Source: Amycolatopsis sp. 2-15 | GTDB taxonomy: Bacteria > Actinomycetota > Actinomycetes > Mycobacteriales > Pseudonocardiaceae | Length of the DNA stretch: 64,000 bases | NCBI RefSeq assembly: GCF_030285625.1 | Contig: NZ_CP127294.1 | Span: 4,498,501-4,562,500 of the forward strand | Reading direction: 5' to 3' | Part shown: in pieces, positions 1 to 9,855 of the stretch | How the letters are laid out: every line of letters begins with the position of its first letter | Numbering within the stretch: the first letter of the stretch is position 1 | The notes under the pieces: model-generated | The model's database searches: none | Seen by the model: the letters and a program-made list of their open reading frames with translations, nothing else | What the model was told of the DNA's origin: nothing | Position numbers and translations under genes: made by a program

Positions 1-2
1 CG

Positions 3-2618
3 CAGCAGAAAACCGACCTTCCGGGTGCCTGGGACCCGGCCGCCGAAGAAGCACCCATGTACGACCGCTGGGTAGCGGCCGGGTACTTCACGGCCGACGC
101 TTCGTCGGAGAAGCCGCCGTTCTCGATCGTACTGCCGCCGCCGAACGTCACCGGCAGCCTGCACATGGGCCACGCGCTCAACCACACCCTGATGGACGCG
201 ATGAGCCGCCGCCGTCGCATGCAGGGCTACGAGGTGCTGTGGCTGCCGGGCATGGACCACGCGGGCATCGCGACGCAGAACGTGGTCGAGCGCCAGCTCG
301 CCGGCGAAGGCCTTTCGCGCCACGACCTGGGGCGCGAGAAGTTCGTGGACCGCGTCTGGGAGTGGAAGGCCGAGTACGGCGGCAAGATCCTGGGCCAGAT
401 GAAGCGTCTCGGCGACGGCGTCGACTGGTCGCGCGAGCGCTTCACGATGGACGAGAACCTGTCGAAGGCCGTGCAGACGGTGTTCAAGAACTTCTTCGAC
501 GCCGGGCTCATCTACCGCGCCGAGCGCATCATCAACTGGTGCCCGCGGTGTCAGACGGCGCTGTCGGACATCGAGGTGGACCACAGCGAGGACGACGGCG
601 AGCTCGTGTCGATCCGCTACGGCGAGGGCGACAACGCCATCGTCGTGGCCACGACCCGCGCCGAGACGATGCTGGGCGACACCGCCGTGGCCGTGCACCC
701 GGACGACGAGCGCTACGCCCACCTGGTGGGCACCGAGGTCGAGCTGCCGCTGACCGGCCGCAAGATCCCGATCGTCGCCGACAAGCACGTGGACCCGGAG
801 TTCGGGACCGGTGCCGTGAAGGTGACCCCGGCGCACGACCCGAACGACTTCGAGATCGGCCGCCGGCACGACCTGCCGATGCTCACGATCATGAACGAGC
901 GCGCCGAGATCATCGCGCGGGGCCCGTTCGAGGGGCTCGACCGGTTCGAGGCGCGGCCCGCGATCGTGGCGGCGCTGCGGGAGCAGGGCCGGATCGTGGC
1001 GGAGAAGCGGCCGTACGTGCACGCCGTCGGCCACTGCTCGCGCTGCGACACCGTGGTGGAGCCGCGGCTCTCGCTGCAGTGGTGGGTGAAGGTCGAGGAG
1101 CTGGCCCGCGCCGCGGGCGACGCGGTGCGCGACGGCCGCACGAAGATCCACCCGGCGGAGCTGGAGAAGCGGTACTTCGACTGGGTCGACAACATGCACG
1201 ACTGGACGATCTCGCGCCAGCTGTGGTGGGGCCACCGGATCCCGGTCTGGTACGGCCCCGACGACCAGGTCGTGTGCGTGGGCCCGGACGAGCAGCCGCC
1301 GTCGGGCGAGGGCTGGACGCAGGACCCGGACGTGCTGGACACGTGGTTCTCGTCGGGCCTGTGGCCGATGTCGACCATGGGCTGGCCGGATCAGACGGAC
1401 GATCTGGCGAAGTTCTATCCGACCAGCGTGCTGTCCACGGGCTACGACATCCTGTTCTTCTGGGTCGTGCGCATGATGATGTTCGGCGTGCACGAAATGG
1501 ATGGCGTTCAGCCGTTCGACCACGTCTACCTGCACGGGCTGATCCGCGACGCGCAGGGCAAGAAGATGTCGAAGTCGCGCGGCAACGTGCTCGACCCGCT
1601 CGAGTGGATGGACGCCTACGGCGCCGACGCCACGCGCTTCACCCTCGCGCGCGGCGCGAACCCGGGTGCGGACATGGCGCTGGCCGACGAGTGGGCCGCG
1701 GGCTCGCGCAACTTCTGCACGAAGCTGTGGAACGCCAGCAAGTTCGCGATGATGAACGGGGCGTCGGTCTCCTCGGCTCTGCCCGCCGCTTCCGAGCTGA
1801 CCGAGGCCGACCGCTGGATCCTCGGCCGCCTCGGCGCGCTGGTGTCCGAAGTGGACGGCCTGTTCGAGGACTTCCAGTTCGCGAAGGTCGCCGGCGCGCT
1901 GTACCAGTTCACCTGGAACGAGCTGTGCGACTGGTACCTGGAGCTCGCGAAGGTCCAGCTGTACCAAAGCGATGAGGCGCGGGTTTCGTCGACGCGTGCC
2001 GTGCTCGGCCACGTGCTGGACACGGTGCTGCGCCTGCTGCACCCGTTCATCCCGTTCATCACCGAGAAGCTGTGGACCGCCCTGACCGGCGGTGAGTCGC
2101 TCGTGATCGCCTCCTGGCCCACCGCGCCGGCCGGCTACGCCGACGCCGACGCGGACGCCCGGATCGCCGACGTGCAGAAGCTCGTCACCGAGATCCGCCG
2201 CTTCCGCGCCGACCAGGGCCTGAAGCCGGGCCAGAAGGTCGCCGCCCGCCTGTCCGGCGCGGGCTTCACCGAGGTCTCCGGCCACGACGACGCCATCCGG
2301 TCGCTCGTGCGCCTGACGCCGGCCGCCGCCGAGTTCTCGGCGAGCGCCTCCCTGGAGGTCGCCCTCGCCGGCGGCGTGGCCGTGGTGGAGCTGGACCTGT
2401 CCGGCACCATCGACGTCGCCGCCGAGCGCAAGCGCCTGCAGAAGGACCTGGGTGTGGCGCAGAAGGAGCTCGCGCAGACCGAGGGCAAGCTGGGCAACGA
2501 GTCCTTCATCGCCAAGGCGCCCGAACAGGTCATCGAGAAGATCAAGACCCGCCGCGCCACCGCCGCGGCGGACATCGAGCGCATCGAGTCGCGGCTGGCG
2601 GCGTTGCCGGCTTCGTGA
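3..2618 (+). CDS. valS: Valyl-tRNA synthetase (5' end outside window)
   Basis: This enzyme charges tRNA-Val with valine in the cytoplasm. The HIGH-type motif is seen as HMGHALNHT, followed by the CP1 editing insertion, the KMSKS loop as KKMSKSRGN, an anticodon-binding domain, and a C-terminal coiled coil ([11 protein letters not shown] onward) typical of ValRS. The reading frame is already open at the window edge ([12 protein letters not shown] before the first visible ATG at 57), so the true start lies upstream and the ATG at 57 is internal. A hairpin with a T-run follows the stop. Together with folC, the DUF4233 gene and ndk this matches the usual actinobacterial valS neighbourhood. Identification is firm. 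Confidence 0.97.
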   Translation, partial: QQKTDLPGAWDPAAEEAPMYDRWVAAGYFTADASSEKPPFSIVLPPPNVTGSLHMGHALNHTLMDAMSRRRRMQGYEVLWLPGMDHAGIATQNVVERQLAGEGLSRHDLGREKFVDRVWEWKAEYGGKILGQMKRLGDGVDWSRERFTMDENLSKAVQTVFKNFFDAGLIYRAERIINWCPRCQTALSDIEVDHSEDDGELVSIRYGEGDNAIVVATTRAETMLGDTAVAVHPDDERYAHLVGTEVELPLTGRKIPIVADKHVDPEFGTGAVKVTPAHDPNDFEIGRRHDLPMLTIMNERAEIIARGPFEGLDRFEARPAIVAALREQGRIVAEKRPYVHAVGHCSRCDTVVEPRLSLQWWVKVEELARAAGDAVRDGRTKIHPAELEKRYFDWVDNMHDWTISRQLWWGHRIPVWYGPDDQVVCVGPDEQPPSGEGWTQDPDVLDTWFSSGLWPMSTMGWPDQTDDLAKFYPTSVLSTGYDILFFWVVRMMMFGVHEMDGVQPFDHVYLHGLIRDAQGKKMSKSRGNVLDPLEWMDAYGADATRFTLARGANPGADMALADEWAAGSRNFCTKLWNASKFAMMNGASVSSALPAASELTEADRWILGRLGALVSEVDGLFEDFQFAKVAGALYQFTWNELCDWYLELAKVQLYQSDEARVSSTRAVLGHVLDTVLRLLHPFIPFITEKLWTALTGGESLVIASWPTAPAGYADADADARIADVQKLVTEIRRFRADQGLKPGQKVAARLSGAGFTEVSGHDDAIRSLVRLTPAAAEFSASASLEVALAGGVAVVELDLSGTIDVAAERKRLQKDLGVAQKELAQTEGKLGNESFIAKAPEQVIEKIKTRRATAAADIERIESRLAALPAS

Positions 2619-2631
2619 GGTTTGCTCGACG

Positions 2632-2668
2632 GTGGCGTCCGGTGTTTCTTGCGCCGGGCGCCACTTTT
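2632..2668 (+). terminator. Intrinsic terminator after valS
   Basis: An 11-bp stem (GTGGCGTCCGG pairing with CCGGGCGCCAC, one mismatch) with an 11-nt loop is followed by TTTT. It lies 13 bases after the valS stop and just before the 3' end of the convergent LysR gene, so it probably separates the two transcripts. Confidence 0.7.
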
Positions 2669-2672
2669 CGTT

Positions 2673-3545
2673 TCAGCCGAGCTCGCGGCCGGCTTCGATC
2701 AGCGCCAGGACTTCCGGCCGCAGCCGCCGATCGGCGGAGGTGGCGAGGTACGTGGGCATGAGCGGCGTCGGGTTGCGGAGCGGGCGGAAGGTGACGCCCG
2801 GTACGGGCAGCAGGTTGGCGTGGGCGCGGTAGAACACCGTCCACTGGGGACGGCCCAGGCCGAGCGTGCCGAGGGTGTCCTGGGCGTTCGTGAACTCCTT
2901 GCCCAGCACGGGTTCGAAGCCGGCCTCGCGGCAGGACGCGAGCACCAGGCCGTGGAGCGGGCGGTTGCGTTCGGGGGAGCTCAGGCGCAGGGGCAACGGG
3001 GCCAAGTCGGCGAAGTCGACGGTGTCCAACGAAGCCAAGGGATGTGTCGCGGGGAGTGCGACGAGGACCTCGTCCGTCCACAAGGGAGCGAGGTCGAGGC
3101 CGTCGGCGGGCCAGTCGCCGCGGAGGAAGGCAGCGTCGAGGGCGCCGTCGCGGATCTGCTGGAGGCGGACCGGTGTGGGGGCGTGCACGAGTTCCAGCTG
3201 GGCGTCCGGGAGGAGGCGGGTGAACGCGGCGAGGAAGCCGTCGAGACGGTCGCCGAGGCCGTCGCTGGTGCCCAGCCGCACGAGCCGGGCGCGTTCGGCG
3301 CGGAAGTCGGCCACGGCGTCGGCCGCGCGGTCGGCGGCGGCGAGCACGGCGCGCGCGTGCGGCAGGAACCGCTCGCCCGCTTCGGTCAAGGACACGGTGC
3401 GAGTGGTCCGCTCGAACAGCTCCGTGCCGAGTGCGCGCTCCAGCCGGCGCACCGCCGGCTGCACGATGTGGAGGCGCTTGGCCGCGCGCCCGAAGTGCAG
3501 CTCCTCGGCGACGACCACGAAGTACCTCAGCTGACGCAGCTCCAT
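2673..3545 (-). CDS. LysR-family transcriptional regulator
   Basis: The N-terminus (MELRQLRYFVVVAEELHFGR) followed by a winged helix-turn-helix is the classical LysR DNA-binding domain, and the rest is a LysR substrate-binding domain; total about 290 residues, the usual length. A start four codons further upstream (MGPG) is open, but MELRQ matches the family start. The gene is divergent from the alpha/beta hydrolase gene at 3655 with about 110 bases between, so it most likely regulates that hydrolase pair and itself. The effector is unknown. Confidence 0.93.
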   Translation of the reverse strand: MELRQLRYFVVVAEELHFGRAAKRLHIVQPAVRRLERALGTELFERTTRTVSLTEAGERFLPHARAVLAAADRAADAVADFRAERARLVRLGTSDGLGDRLDGFLAAFTRLLPDAQLELVHAPTPVRLQQIRDGALDAAFLRGDWPADGLDLAPLWTDEVLVALPATHPLASLDTVDFADLAPLPLRLSSPERNRPLHGLVLASCREAGFEPVLGKEFTNAQDTLGTLGLGRPQWTVFYRAHANLLPVPGVTFRPLRNPTPLMPTYLATSADRRLRPEVLALIEAGRELG

Positions 3546-3654
3546 CCCCGGCCCCATTCATCAGCGTTCGTGATGAGTCTACGAGCGGTCCGGTCGTTGG
3601 TCGCCGCTCGCCGTCGCGGTTGGCTCGGAGGCGAACGGAAGAAAGGAAGATCCG

Positions 3655-4440
3655 ATGGCATTCGTCGAGGTCCGCGGCACGCGGCTCTACTACGAGGACG
3701 AGGGCGCCGGCCCGGCCGTGCTCCTGCTGCACGGCTGGGGCACGAGCGGGCGCGTCTGGCAGTCCCAGCTGCCCGACCTGATCCGCGACCACCGCGTGGT
3801 CACGCTCGACTGGCGCGGGTGCGGGCGCTCCGACCGCCCGGCGGCCGGCAACACCATCGCCGGCAACGTGGCCGACCTCGTCGAGGTGATCACCGCGCTC
3901 GGGCTGGAGAAGCCCGCCGTGGTGGGTTCGTCGATGGGCGCGGTGTTCGGCACCGAGCTGGCGCTGGTGCGGCCGGACCTCGTCGGCGGTGTCGTCGCCG
4001 TGGACGGGCCGGGGTACTGGCCGTCGAAGGGCATGCGCGACAAGGTCCACGAGGTCACCGCGGCGCTGCTGGCCGACCGGCCCGGCCTCGTCGCGAGCTG
4101 GGTGGCGAACTGGTACGCGCCCGCCGCGAGCGCGGCGCTCGTCGACTGGACGATCCGCCAGATCGTCGACTCCGCCGGCTACATCGACCCGCTCATCGGC
4201 GAGTCTGCGACCTGGGACCCGCGCCCGCGGCTGCCGGAGCTGAGCGTGCCGATCGCGTACGTCCACGGCGAGCTCGACGTCCAGATCCCGGTGGAAGTGG
4301 CGCGCACCTGTGCCGCCCTGACCCCCGGCGCGAGCGTGCACGTGGTCGCCGGCTGCGGGCACCTGCCGCACCAGGAGGACCCCGTCGCGTTCACCGCCGT
4401 GCTGCGCGACGTGCTCGCGAGCCTGCGCGTGGTGGCGTGA
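3655..4440 (+). CDS. Alpha/beta hydrolase
   Basis: The 261-residue protein has the alpha/beta hydrolase fold. It shows an HGWGTSGRVW oxyanion-loop region, the nucleophile elbow GSSMGA with a serine in Gly-x-Ser-x-Gly, a late aspartate in the ELDVQIP strand, and a C-terminal catalytic histidine in GCGHLPHQEDP. An AAGGAAG ribosome site precedes the ATG. There is no signal peptide, so it is probably cytoplasmic. Its stop overlaps the GTG start of the next hydrolase gene, indicating a two-gene operon controlled by the divergent LysR. The substrate cannot be told from sequence; chloroperoxidase-like or haloalkane-type esterases are the closest pattern. Confidence 0.9.
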   Translation: MAFVEVRGTRLYYEDEGAGPAVLLLHGWGTSGRVWQSQLPDLIRDHRVVTLDWRGCGRSDRPAAGNTIAGNVADLVEVITALGLEKPAVVGSSMGAVFGTELALVRPDLVGGVVAVDGPGYWPSKGMRDKVHEVTAALLADRPGLVASWVANWYAPAASAALVDWTIRQIVDSAGYIDPLIGESATWDPRPRLPELSVPIAYVHGELDVQIPVEVARTCAALTPGASVHVVAGCGHLPHQEDPVAFTAVLRDVLASLRVVA

Positions 4441-5262
4441 CCGTGGTCGGCGTGACCCTGACCGGCGGAACCGCCGAGGTCCACTACGCCGTGACCGGCT
4501 CCGGTCCCGGGCTCCTGCTGCAGCACGGCACGGCGGCGTCGCACGAACAGTGGGCGCCGGTAGTGGAGCTCGCGCGGGAGTCGTTCACGGTCGTCGCGCC
4601 CGATTTCTCCGGTTCCGGCAGCACCGTCGACCACGGTGGCCCGGTCTCGATCGCCGATCTCGCGGCCGAAGCACTGGCCGCGGCGGACGACGCCGGGCTC
4701 ACCACGTTCCACGTCGCCGGCCATTCGCTCGGCGCGGTGGTGGCGGCGCACCTGGCGGGCACACACCCGGCGCGCGTGCGCTCCGCCGTGCTCCACGCCG
4801 CCTGGCCGAAGACCGACCCGCGGCAGGACGCCGAGTTCCGCTACTGGCTCGCGCTCCTCGACCACGGCACCGACGTGTTCGCGCGGAATGCTGCCGCTGA
4901 TGGCGTTCGGGCCCGGCTACTGGGCCACGACCACCCCGGAGGCCAACGAGGACCTGGTGGCGCAGCTGGTGATCCAGCCCGGGACGGCGCGGCAGATCGA
5001 GGCCGACCGCGGCGTCGACCTCCGGCCGGTGCTGGGCTCGATCACGGCGCCGACGCTGGCGCTGTCCAGCGCGTACGACCGGTTGATCGAGGCGGCGCAG
5101 CAACAGGAACTGCTGGCCGCGATCCCGTACGCGAACCACATCGAGCTGCCGGCCGGGCACGGCGCGCCCGGTGAATTGCCGGGGGAGTTCGCGAAGGTGC
5201 TCCTGGACTTCGCGGTTCAAGCCGAAGAGATCCGGGCCGAGGCGGGCCGGGCCGGCACTTGA
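4437..5262 (+). pseudogene. Second alpha/beta hydrolase, frameshifted
   Basis: Translation from a GTG that overlaps the upstream stop (GTGA) gives an alpha/beta hydrolase with LLLQHGTAAS and the nucleophile elbow GHSLGA. The frame holds to about 4887 (DHGTDVFARN). The homologous continuation (MLPLMAFGPGYW onward, including the late aspartate in SSAYDRLIE and the histidine in AGHGAPGE) is then in a different frame until 5262. One extra base, or two missing, near 4887 explains this. Either the gene is broken or the assembly has an indel. Both halves keep normal codon use for this genome, so the lesion looks recent. Confidence 0.75.
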
Positions 5263-5435
5263 CTGGAGGTGGGTGCCTGCCCGGTCCTGGCTGCGCCGGT
5301 TGCCGGCGGCGCGGGTCTCGCCTGCTGATTTTCATCTCAGTTGGCGTGATTATGCAAGTTAGTAACCTGAGTTGACACTCCGGTGTGACGGTTGCGAGAC
5401 TCTGCGGTGCCGAGGGAGGGGTGTCCACGAGCGAC

Positions 5436-5462
5436 GGGGGCCGGCGGGTGACCGCCGCCCCC
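5436..5462 (-). terminator. GC-rich hairpin after the SGNH esterase gene
   Basis: GGGGGCCGGCGG and CCGCCGCCCCC form a stem with one bulged base around a GTGA loop. It lies just past the 3' end of the minus-strand esterase gene. There is no T-run on the minus strand, so its function as a terminator is inferred from position. Confidence 0.45.
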
Positions 5463-5482
5463 GCTCGTTCGCGGTCCGGGGG

Positions 5483-6367
5483 TCAGCCGGCGAGCTGCCG
5501 GTGGATGACCCCGGCGAGACCCGCCATGCCTTCGGGCAGCGGGTGGTAGGCAGCGGCGGTGAAGAGCAGGGTGTCCTGGCCGTTGATCCACGCGGCGCCG
5601 CCGGGCGCGCAGGCGTCGTGGCCGGCCGACGGGGTGAACGTGTCCACATAGGACGCGTTGCCGTCGGCCTCGACGGCGTTCTCGATGGCGGTGTTGAGGG
5701 CTTCTTCCACGCTGGACAGCCAGGCGTAGTCACCGTCGGCGAAGGGCAGCACGCTCGGGCAGTAACCCGACGCCGGCGCGATGCGCGGGTACCCGACGGC
5801 GAGCACCTTCGCCCGCGGGGAACGCGCGTGGATGCCGGTCAGCACCGTCCGGATGCTCTGCTGCGTGTTTTTCAAGGCGGCCTTGATGGAATCCACGCCG
5901 CCGGCCGTGAAGTGGCGCTCGCACGGGTTGCCGCTCGGGTCGGTCGGACGCAGCGCCGGGCAGGTGCCGATGAGGGTGCCGAAGACGCCGGAGTCGTTGC
6001 CGCCGATGGCGAGCGTCACGAGGTCGGTGTCCAGGCGCAGCGCGGAAAACTGCGGTGCGTTCACGCCCAGCGGCACGCTCTGGGCGGCTGTCATGTTCGA
6101 TGTGTCCGCGCCCGAGCAGCTGACGTCGGTGAAGCTTTCCACGCGCAGCGCGGACGCCAGGATCGACGGGTAGTTCGACGAACTTCTCGCGCACCCCAGC
6201 GGATCCAGCCGCTGGGCGGGGATCAGCGGCCCCGCGGTATACGAGTCGCCCAGCGCGACGTAATTCCGGTAGTACTCCTGCCGCGGCGCGGCGTCCGCGG
6301 TGGCGGTGGCTGTCGTGACGGCTGTTGCGGCCGCCAGCGCGGCGAACACGAGCCGGGTGGTACGCAT
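5483..6367 (-). CDS. Secreted SGNH/GDSL hydrolase (esterase or lipase)
   Basis: The 294-residue protein begins with a Sec signal peptide (MRTTRLVFAALAAATAV with an Ala-rich cleavage region), so it is exported. Block I is GDSYTAG with the nucleophile serine, block III is GGNDSG, and the catalytic histidine is in AAYHPLPEGM near the C-terminus. Several cysteines (CARS, CSGAD, CPALR, CERH, GYCPS, DACAPG) suggest disulfides as in Streptomyces scabies-type esterases. The chosen ATG fits the signal peptide; upstream in-frame codons read as non-signal sequence. Confidence 0.92.
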   Translation of the reverse strand: MRTTRLVFAALAAATAVTTATATADAAPRQEYYRNYVALGDSYTAGPLIPAQRLDPLGCARSSSNYPSILASALRVESFTDVSCSGADTSNMTAAQSVPLGVNAPQFSALRLDTDLVTLAIGGNDSGVFGTLIGTCPALRPTDPSGNPCERHFTAGGVDSIKAALKNTQQSIRTVLTGIHARSPRAKVLAVGYPRIAPASGYCPSVLPFADGDYAWLSSVEEALNTAIENAVEADGNASYVDTFTPSAGHDACAPGGAAWINGQDTLLFTAAAYHPLPEGMAGLAGVIHRQLAG

Positions 6368-6503
6368 GGGAAGGCCCCGTTTCTCCGAACCGAATTCACG
6401 GACTCTTCTCACGTGTAACCAGCTCTTCGCGGGTTGCCTGCCGCCGTTCGGGTGGCCGGCCCCGGGATTCACCCGCCAGTGGTGTGACGCGGCGGGAATC
6501 GGG

Positions 6504-7121
6504 TCAGGACAACGGTTTCCGGTAGGTCAGGAGGTGCCGCCAGAACGAGAGCCGCCGGATCGTGCTGCCGGGAAGGAGCTCTTGCGCGTCGTGCCTGAGC
6601 TCGTTCATCGTCGGGAACTTCAGGTCCACGGGTGGTTCCGGCGTCGGGTCCGGGCCGCCGTTGAGCCACTCGCCCGCCGCGACGACCAGCCGCGCGGCCA
6701 CGTTGGCCGGCGCGAAGGCGAGCTCGACGGCGTAGTCGCCGGGGGTGCTGGGTCGGGCCAGCCCGAGAACCGCGAGGACTCCGCCGGGGTGCAGCGCGTC
6801 GCGGAGCTTCGCCACGGTGTCGAACGGCATGTGGTGGAGGGAGGCGATGCAGGAGATGAAGCCGTAGGCGTTCTGCCCGAGGTCGTCGTTCGCGATGTCG
6901 CCCTTTCTCGCCTCGACCTTTCCCGGCCCCGGAGACCCCAGCGCGGTGGCGATCCGCACCATCTCCTCGGACACGTCCACGGCGTCCACGTCGAGCCCGC
7001 GGGCCGCCAACCGCCGCGCGAACCGCCCCTGTCCGCATCCGACGTCCAGTGCCCTTTTCGCCTCCGGCGGCACGAGGCTCAGCAGCAGCGGGTGGTAGCG
7101 GTGGTTGTGGTTGAACGGCAT
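6504..7121 (-). CDS. Class I SAM-dependent methyltransferase
   Basis: This 205-residue protein has the Rossmann-type motif I (ALDVGCGQGRFARRL), motif II acidic residue region (LDVDAVDVSEEMVRIA), and a motif around GFISCIASLHHMPFD, which together identify a UbiE/Methyltransf_11-type enzyme that transfers a methyl group from SAM to a small molecule. The substrate is unknown. It stands alone between a secreted esterase gene and the divergent folC. Confidence 0.88.
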   Translation of the reverse strand: MPFNHNHRYHPLLLSLVPPEAKRALDVGCGQGRFARRLAARGLDVDAVDVSEEMVRIATALGSPGPGKVEARKGDIANDDLGQNAYGFISCIASLHHMPFDTVAKLRDALHPGGVLAVLGLARPSTPGDYAVELAFAPANVAARLVVAAGEWLNGGPDPTPEPPVDLKFPTMNELRHDAQELLPGSTIRRLSFWRHLLTYRKPLS

Positions 7122-7259
7122 GCCCCCGACTTAACCAGCAACGCTGCGCCCACGGCCGAACCCGCAGGTCACCCCTACCGACACGGGCCCGACGCCCGGC
7201 AACTCACCGCACGTAGACTCGTCTGGTCAGGTGAAGCCCGTCGTCGAGGGAGCGTGTGC

Positions 7260-8954
7260 GTGCCGCGAGGTGATGCGGACGGCCAGGGGCCGTTCGAGGA
7301 GATCGACGAGGCCGGCCAGAGGCGGCCCGATCTCGCGGACCCGGACAGTTTCGCCGGGGTCGACGAGCTGGGGGCGCGGGCGCACGACGAATCGGACGAC
7401 ATCGACCCCGACCTGGACGCGCCGGACGCCGCGTACACCGTCGGCGGTGGGTCCCGCGGGGGTATCGGCGGGATCGGGCAGCTGGGGGACAACCTGGCGA
7501 CCGGCCCGGTGCCGGACCTGCTCGGAGCCGAAGAGGCGGAGCTGCACGAGCTCGACGACCAGGGTGTCGAAGAGCCGGCGCAGAACCCCAACGGGCCCCA
7601 GGCGCGCCGGGAGCTCATGGCCGTCGAGGCGGAGCTGAACCAGCGCTGGCCCGAGACGAAGATCGAGCCGAGCCTCGCGCGGATCCAGGCGCTGGTCACG
7701 CTGCTGGGCGAGCCGAACCGCGGCTACCCCGTGCTGCACGTCGCCGGAACCAACGGCAAGGGCTCGGTCAGCCGCATGATCGACGCGCTGCTCACCCGCA
7801 TGGGCCTGCGCGTCGGGCGGTACACGAGCCCGCACCTGCAGCTGGTCACCGAACGCATCGCGCTCGACGGGCACCCGATCTCGGCCGCGCGGTACGTGGA
7901 TCTGTTCCGCGACGTCGCGCCGTACGTGAACATGGTGGACGCCGCAAGCGAGGACGGCGTGGCGATGAGCAAGTTCGAGGTGCTCACCGGCATGGCGTTC
8001 GCCGCGTTCTCCGACGCGCCCGTGGAGGCCGCCGTGATCGAGGCGGGCATGGGCGGGGCGTGGGATGCCACGAACGTCGCCGACGCCGACGTCGCCGTGA
8101 TCACCCCCATCGGCCTCGACCACACCGAGTACCTCGGCCCGACGGCCGTCGACGCGGCGCGCGAGAAGGCCGGGATCATCAAGCCCGGCTCCGTCGCCGT
8201 GATCGCCGAGCAGGACCCCGACGTGCTCAACGTGCTGCTCAAGCGCGCGGTCGACGTCGACGCCGCGGTGGCGCGCGCCGGCAGCGAGTTCGGCGTGCTG
8301 GAGCGCGAGGTCGCGGTCGGCGGGCAGATGCTGAAGCTGCAGGGCCTCGGCGGCGTGTACGACCAGATCTTCCTGCCCCTGCACGGCGCCCACCAGGCGG
8401 CCAACGCGGCGCTCGCGCTCGCGTCCGTCGAGGCGTTCTTCGGTGCGGGCAAGGAGCGCCAGCTGGTGCTCGAAGCCGTGCGCGAGGCCTTCGCCGAGGT
8501 CGAGAACCCGGGCCGGCTGGAGCGCGTGCGCGCCGCCCCCACCGTGCTCCTCGACGCGGCGCACAACCCCATGGGCGCGCAGGCGCTGGCCACCACCGTC
8601 ACCGACGAGTTCGCCTTCCGCCGACTGGTCGCCGTCGTCGCGGTGATGGCGGACAAGGACGCGCGCGGCATCCTCGACGCGCTCGAGCCGGTGGTGTCGG
8701 ACGTCGTGGTCACCCGCAACTCGGCCCCGCGGTCGATGGAACTCGAGGACCTCAACGAACTGGCCATCTCCATCTTCGGCGAGGACCGCGTGCTCGCCGA
8801 GCCCGACCTGGAGACAGCCGTCGAGACGGCCATCGGCCTCGTCGAACAGTCCGACGACCCGGAGGAACCCCTCGCCGGCGGCGGCGTGCTGGTCACCGGC
8901 TCCGTGGTCACCGCGGGCGAGGCCCGCACCCTCTTCGGGAAGGAACCGGTATGA
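7260..8954 (+). CDS. folC: Dihydrofolate synthase / folylpolyglutamate synthase
   Basis: FolC adds glutamate to dihydropteroate and to folates using ATP. The P-loop HVAGTNGKGSVSRM, the mur ligase central-domain segments (TSPHLQLVTERIALDG, EAGMGGAWDATN) and the C-terminal ligase domain (LDAAHNPMGAQAL) are all present. The start is uncertain: GTG at 7260, nine bases after GAGGGAG, gives 564 residues with an acidic N-terminal extension of about 120 residues before the conserved domain, as in other actinobacterial FolC proteins. GTG at 7254 is an alternative. The stop overlaps the next ATG, so folC and the DUF4233 gene are translationally coupled. Confidence 0.93.
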   Translation: MPRGDADGQGPFEEIDEAGQRRPDLADPDSFAGVDELGARAHDESDDIDPDLDAPDAAYTVGGGSRGGIGGIGQLGDNLATGPVPDLLGAEEAELHELDDQGVEEPAQNPNGPQARRELMAVEAELNQRWPETKIEPSLARIQALVTLLGEPNRGYPVLHVAGTNGKGSVSRMIDALLTRMGLRVGRYTSPHLQLVTERIALDGHPISAARYVDLFRDVAPYVNMVDAASEDGVAMSKFEVLTGMAFAAFSDAPVEAAVIEAGMGGAWDATNVADADVAVITPIGLDHTEYLGPTAVDAAREKAGIIKPGSVAVIAEQDPDVLNVLLKRAVDVDAAVARAGSEFGVLEREVAVGGQMLKLQGLGGVYDQIFLPLHGAHQAANAALALASVEAFFGAGKERQLVLEAVREAFAEVENPGRLERVRAAPTVLLDAAHNPMGAQALATTVTDEFAFRRLVAVVAVMADKDARGILDALEPVVSDVVVTRNSAPRSMELEDLNELAISIFGEDRVLAEPDLETAVETAIGLVEQSDDPEEPLAGGGVLVTGSVVTAGEARTLFGKEPV

Positions 8955-9355
8955 GCGAGACGCCTCCGCCGCCTCCTAAGGACCCCATGAAGGGCTTCCG
9001 CGGCGTCCTCTCGGGCACGCTGATCATGGAAGCCATCACGGTCGCCCTCGCCCTGCCCGTCGTCAACAAACTCGGCGGCGGCATCACGTCCGCGACGGGC
9101 TGGGCGGTCATCGGCATCGCCGTGGCGCTGCTCGTGCTGTGCGGCCTGCTCAAGCACGCGTGGGCGGTGCCGGTGGTGCTGGTGCTGCAGGTCGCGCTGA
9201 TCGCCATGGCGTTCGTGTTGCCGGCGATCGCGATCATCGGGGTGCTGTTCCTGGCGGCGTTCGTGTGGTTCCTGTACCTGCGCCGCGAAGTGGCGCGGAG
9301 GATGGCGGCGGGGACGTTGCCGAGTCAGCAGCAGCAGCCTTCGCAGAACAGCTGA
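8951..9355 (+). CDS. DUF4233 four-helix membrane protein
   Basis: The 134-residue protein has a Pro-rich start (MSETPPPPPKDP) and four hydrophobic segments, around residues 22-40, 51-67, 70-88 and 89-107, so it is a small inner-membrane protein. DUF4233 proteins regularly sit between folC and ndk in actinobacteria, exactly as here apart from the inserted element; their function is unknown. The gene overlaps folC by four bases (ATGA). Confidence 0.9.
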   Translation: MSETPPPPPKDPMKGFRGVLSGTLIMEAITVALALPVVNKLGGGITSATGWAVIGIAVALLVLCGLLKHAWAVPVVLVLQVALIAMAFVLPAIAIIGVLFLAAFVWFLYLRREVARRMAAGTLPSQQQQPSQNS

Positions 9356-9371
9356 GGCTCGGGTCGGACGG

Positions 9372-9749
9372 CTAAAGCCCGCGCTGGGAGTCCAGCCGCT
9401 CCGCGTCGTTCCACGAAACCGGCGTCGCTCCGACCGCGGGAAAACTCAGGCGCGGATCATCGGATTGGACCAGGCACATCATCCGGTGCCCGACCAGCAG
9501 GGCACCGCGCGCCTGATCCGCGAAGATGTCCAGCACGGCACGGGCGACGCTGGCTTGCGCGCCGGCGAACTTGTCAACGACTGCCTGCGCGACGTCGCCG
9601 CGGGTGAATACGGCACCGACCTCGGGGCGACCGGGTTCGTGCTCGTCCTGCGGCACCACGGGACCCCGGAACATCGTGACAAAGGTGTTCCGGAGCAGCC
9701 TGAAATCCAGCTCCGCGGAGAGCTCCGCACTCGGATCGAAGGCAGCCAT
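9372..9749 (-). CDS. Hypothetical protein, 125 residues
   Basis: The frame starts MAAFDPSAELSAELDFRLLR and has no signal peptide or membrane segment. I do not recognise a family. It is convergent with the DUF4233 gene and divergent from phoD, about 105 bases apart, with coding-like third-position GC on the minus strand. The longer open frame reaching 10157 is only an extension over phoD and is not used. Confidence 0.6.
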   Translation of the reverse strand: MAAFDPSAELSAELDFRLLRNTFVTMFRGPVVPQDEHEPGRPEVGAVFTRGDVAQAVVDKFAGAQASVARAVLDIFADQARGALLVGHRMMCLVQSDDPRLSFPAVGATPVSWNDAERLDSQRGL

Positions 9750-9855
9750 CCGGGCCGAGCCTATTCCGTCGGGCCGGCAGCAGCGCCGACCCAGTTCACC
9801 GTCACGTCGCCAGGAGTTGTCCGACCAGCCGTCACAGCGGGATACAACGTCCGGC

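Noticed and set aside
2542..4371. Very long minus-strand frame of 609 codons
   Set aside because: It overlaps the LysR gene and the hydrolase gene in other frames, has Arg/Pro/Ala-rich random composition and no domain; a high-GC shadow.
6300..7259. Extending folC upstream to 6300
   Set aside because: That region is antisense to the methyltransferase gene and lacks FolC similarity; a GTG with a ribosome site lies at 7260.
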